From Sycobia sp. Sy_11 (taxonomy: Eukaryota; Arthropoda; Insecta; Hymenoptera; Epichrysomallidae): a stretch of 64,000 nt of DNA. Below the pieces are notes generated by a model that was not told where the DNA came from, did no database searches, and saw nothing but the letters and a program-made list of their open reading frames with translations. Made by a program: the position numbers and the translations under genes. Positions 63,491 to 64,000 of the stretch are shown here, one piece after another (position 1 is the stretch's first letter; the number at the start of each line of letters is the position of its first letter). Location: positions 248,001 to 312,000 of the forward strand of contig JACCIC010000139.1 in assembly GCA_018907035.1 (NCBI GenBank), given 5' to 3'.

Positions 63491-64000
63491 CTTGAAACGA
63501 TTACGTGCGTCAAGAAAAAAAATTCTTAACCTATATAAAACGATATTGCTATTTTTCATTGTGAATTATAAATACATAAATAATTATTATACACAGTTGC
63601 ATGCGACCTGATTACGCTAATTTATGGAAAATCTGCTTGATGGATTTATTCTTCGCTTCTGAGCAGATTTTAAGAAATTGATATAAGAAAGTCGGCTTTG
63701 AATGTGTATATATTAATGCTTAAAAATATGTATGTTCTAATGTTCGTATATACTTTTAAACAATTTAAACCATTTTTTGTCTTTTAATAACACTAGAAGA
63801 CATTATTGGGAACTGGTTTTTTCAGCAGCTTTCTTTTCGCATCAATTTCGTCAGGTTTGTAATTATATGATTATGAAAAAAAAATGTGCTACTTTATCAT
63901 CTGTCAATCAGTATTTTGAAAACTTAAATACGCAACGATTTAAGCAGAAAAATTAGCTATAAGGCCTCTCGCAACTCGCCGAGTCGCACTTTCCAGGCCT
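63491..64000. other. Non-coding, AT-rich window end
   Basis: Nothing recognised. Confidence 0.5.

Overview
This window looks like non-coding eukaryotic, most likely insect, DNA. It is AT-rich overall, packed with long dinucleotide microsatellites, and broken by short GC-rich blocks in which CpG is not depleted. It also carries a decayed animal mariner transposase. The mix of abundant CpG, long (GA)n/(CT)n and (TA)n tracts and mariner debris would fit a hymenopteran such as an ant or wasp. That placement is inference; another arthropod is possible.

I could not support any host protein-coding gene. The longest reading frames (294, 253 and 165 codons) lie in GC-rich, low-complexity sequence, are open on both strands, or are built from microsatellite translation such as (Tyr-Ile)n. 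No tRNA, rRNA, snRNA or known microRNA was recognised by eye. The window is best read as a gene desert or one or more very large introns.

Layout. 0-5 kb: a GC-rich edge, then AT-rich DNA with TTC and TA tracts. 5.5-9 kb: two GC-rich blocks around a 238-bp foldback (6302-6539); the second block (7.9-9.0 kb) has a clean TATA box, a GA tract and a strong G-quadruplex motif. 10.4-12 kb: microsatellites, including a ~98-bp GT tract. 12.2-13.3 kb: the mariner relic. 13.3-28 kb: mostly plain AT-rich DNA with an inverted pair of diverged homologous segments at 23.0-23.7 kb. 28-39 kb: recurrent GC-rich blocks, many with CT/GA tracts; two good CTCF-type motifs (33.94 and 39.40 kb) bracket three of them. 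41.9-42.5 kb: a possible MITE with inverted ends. 45.8-47 kb: the longest GC-rich block. 48-50 kb: clustered TA tracts and a 95-nt pre-microRNA-sized hairpin (49417-49511), one arm of which recurs at 45132-45164. 50-58 kb: alternating GC-rich blocks and CT/GA tracts. 58-64 kb: AT-rich DNA with TA tracts.

The main organising pattern is that GC-rich, CpG-containing blocks tend to carry or adjoin long GA/CT tracts, which suggests regulatory islands of a gene outside the window. This cannot be proved from sequence alone. The least explained signals are the hairpin with its dispersed copy, the foldback at 6.3 kb, and the inverted pair at 23 kb whose differences are concentrated at third codon positions.
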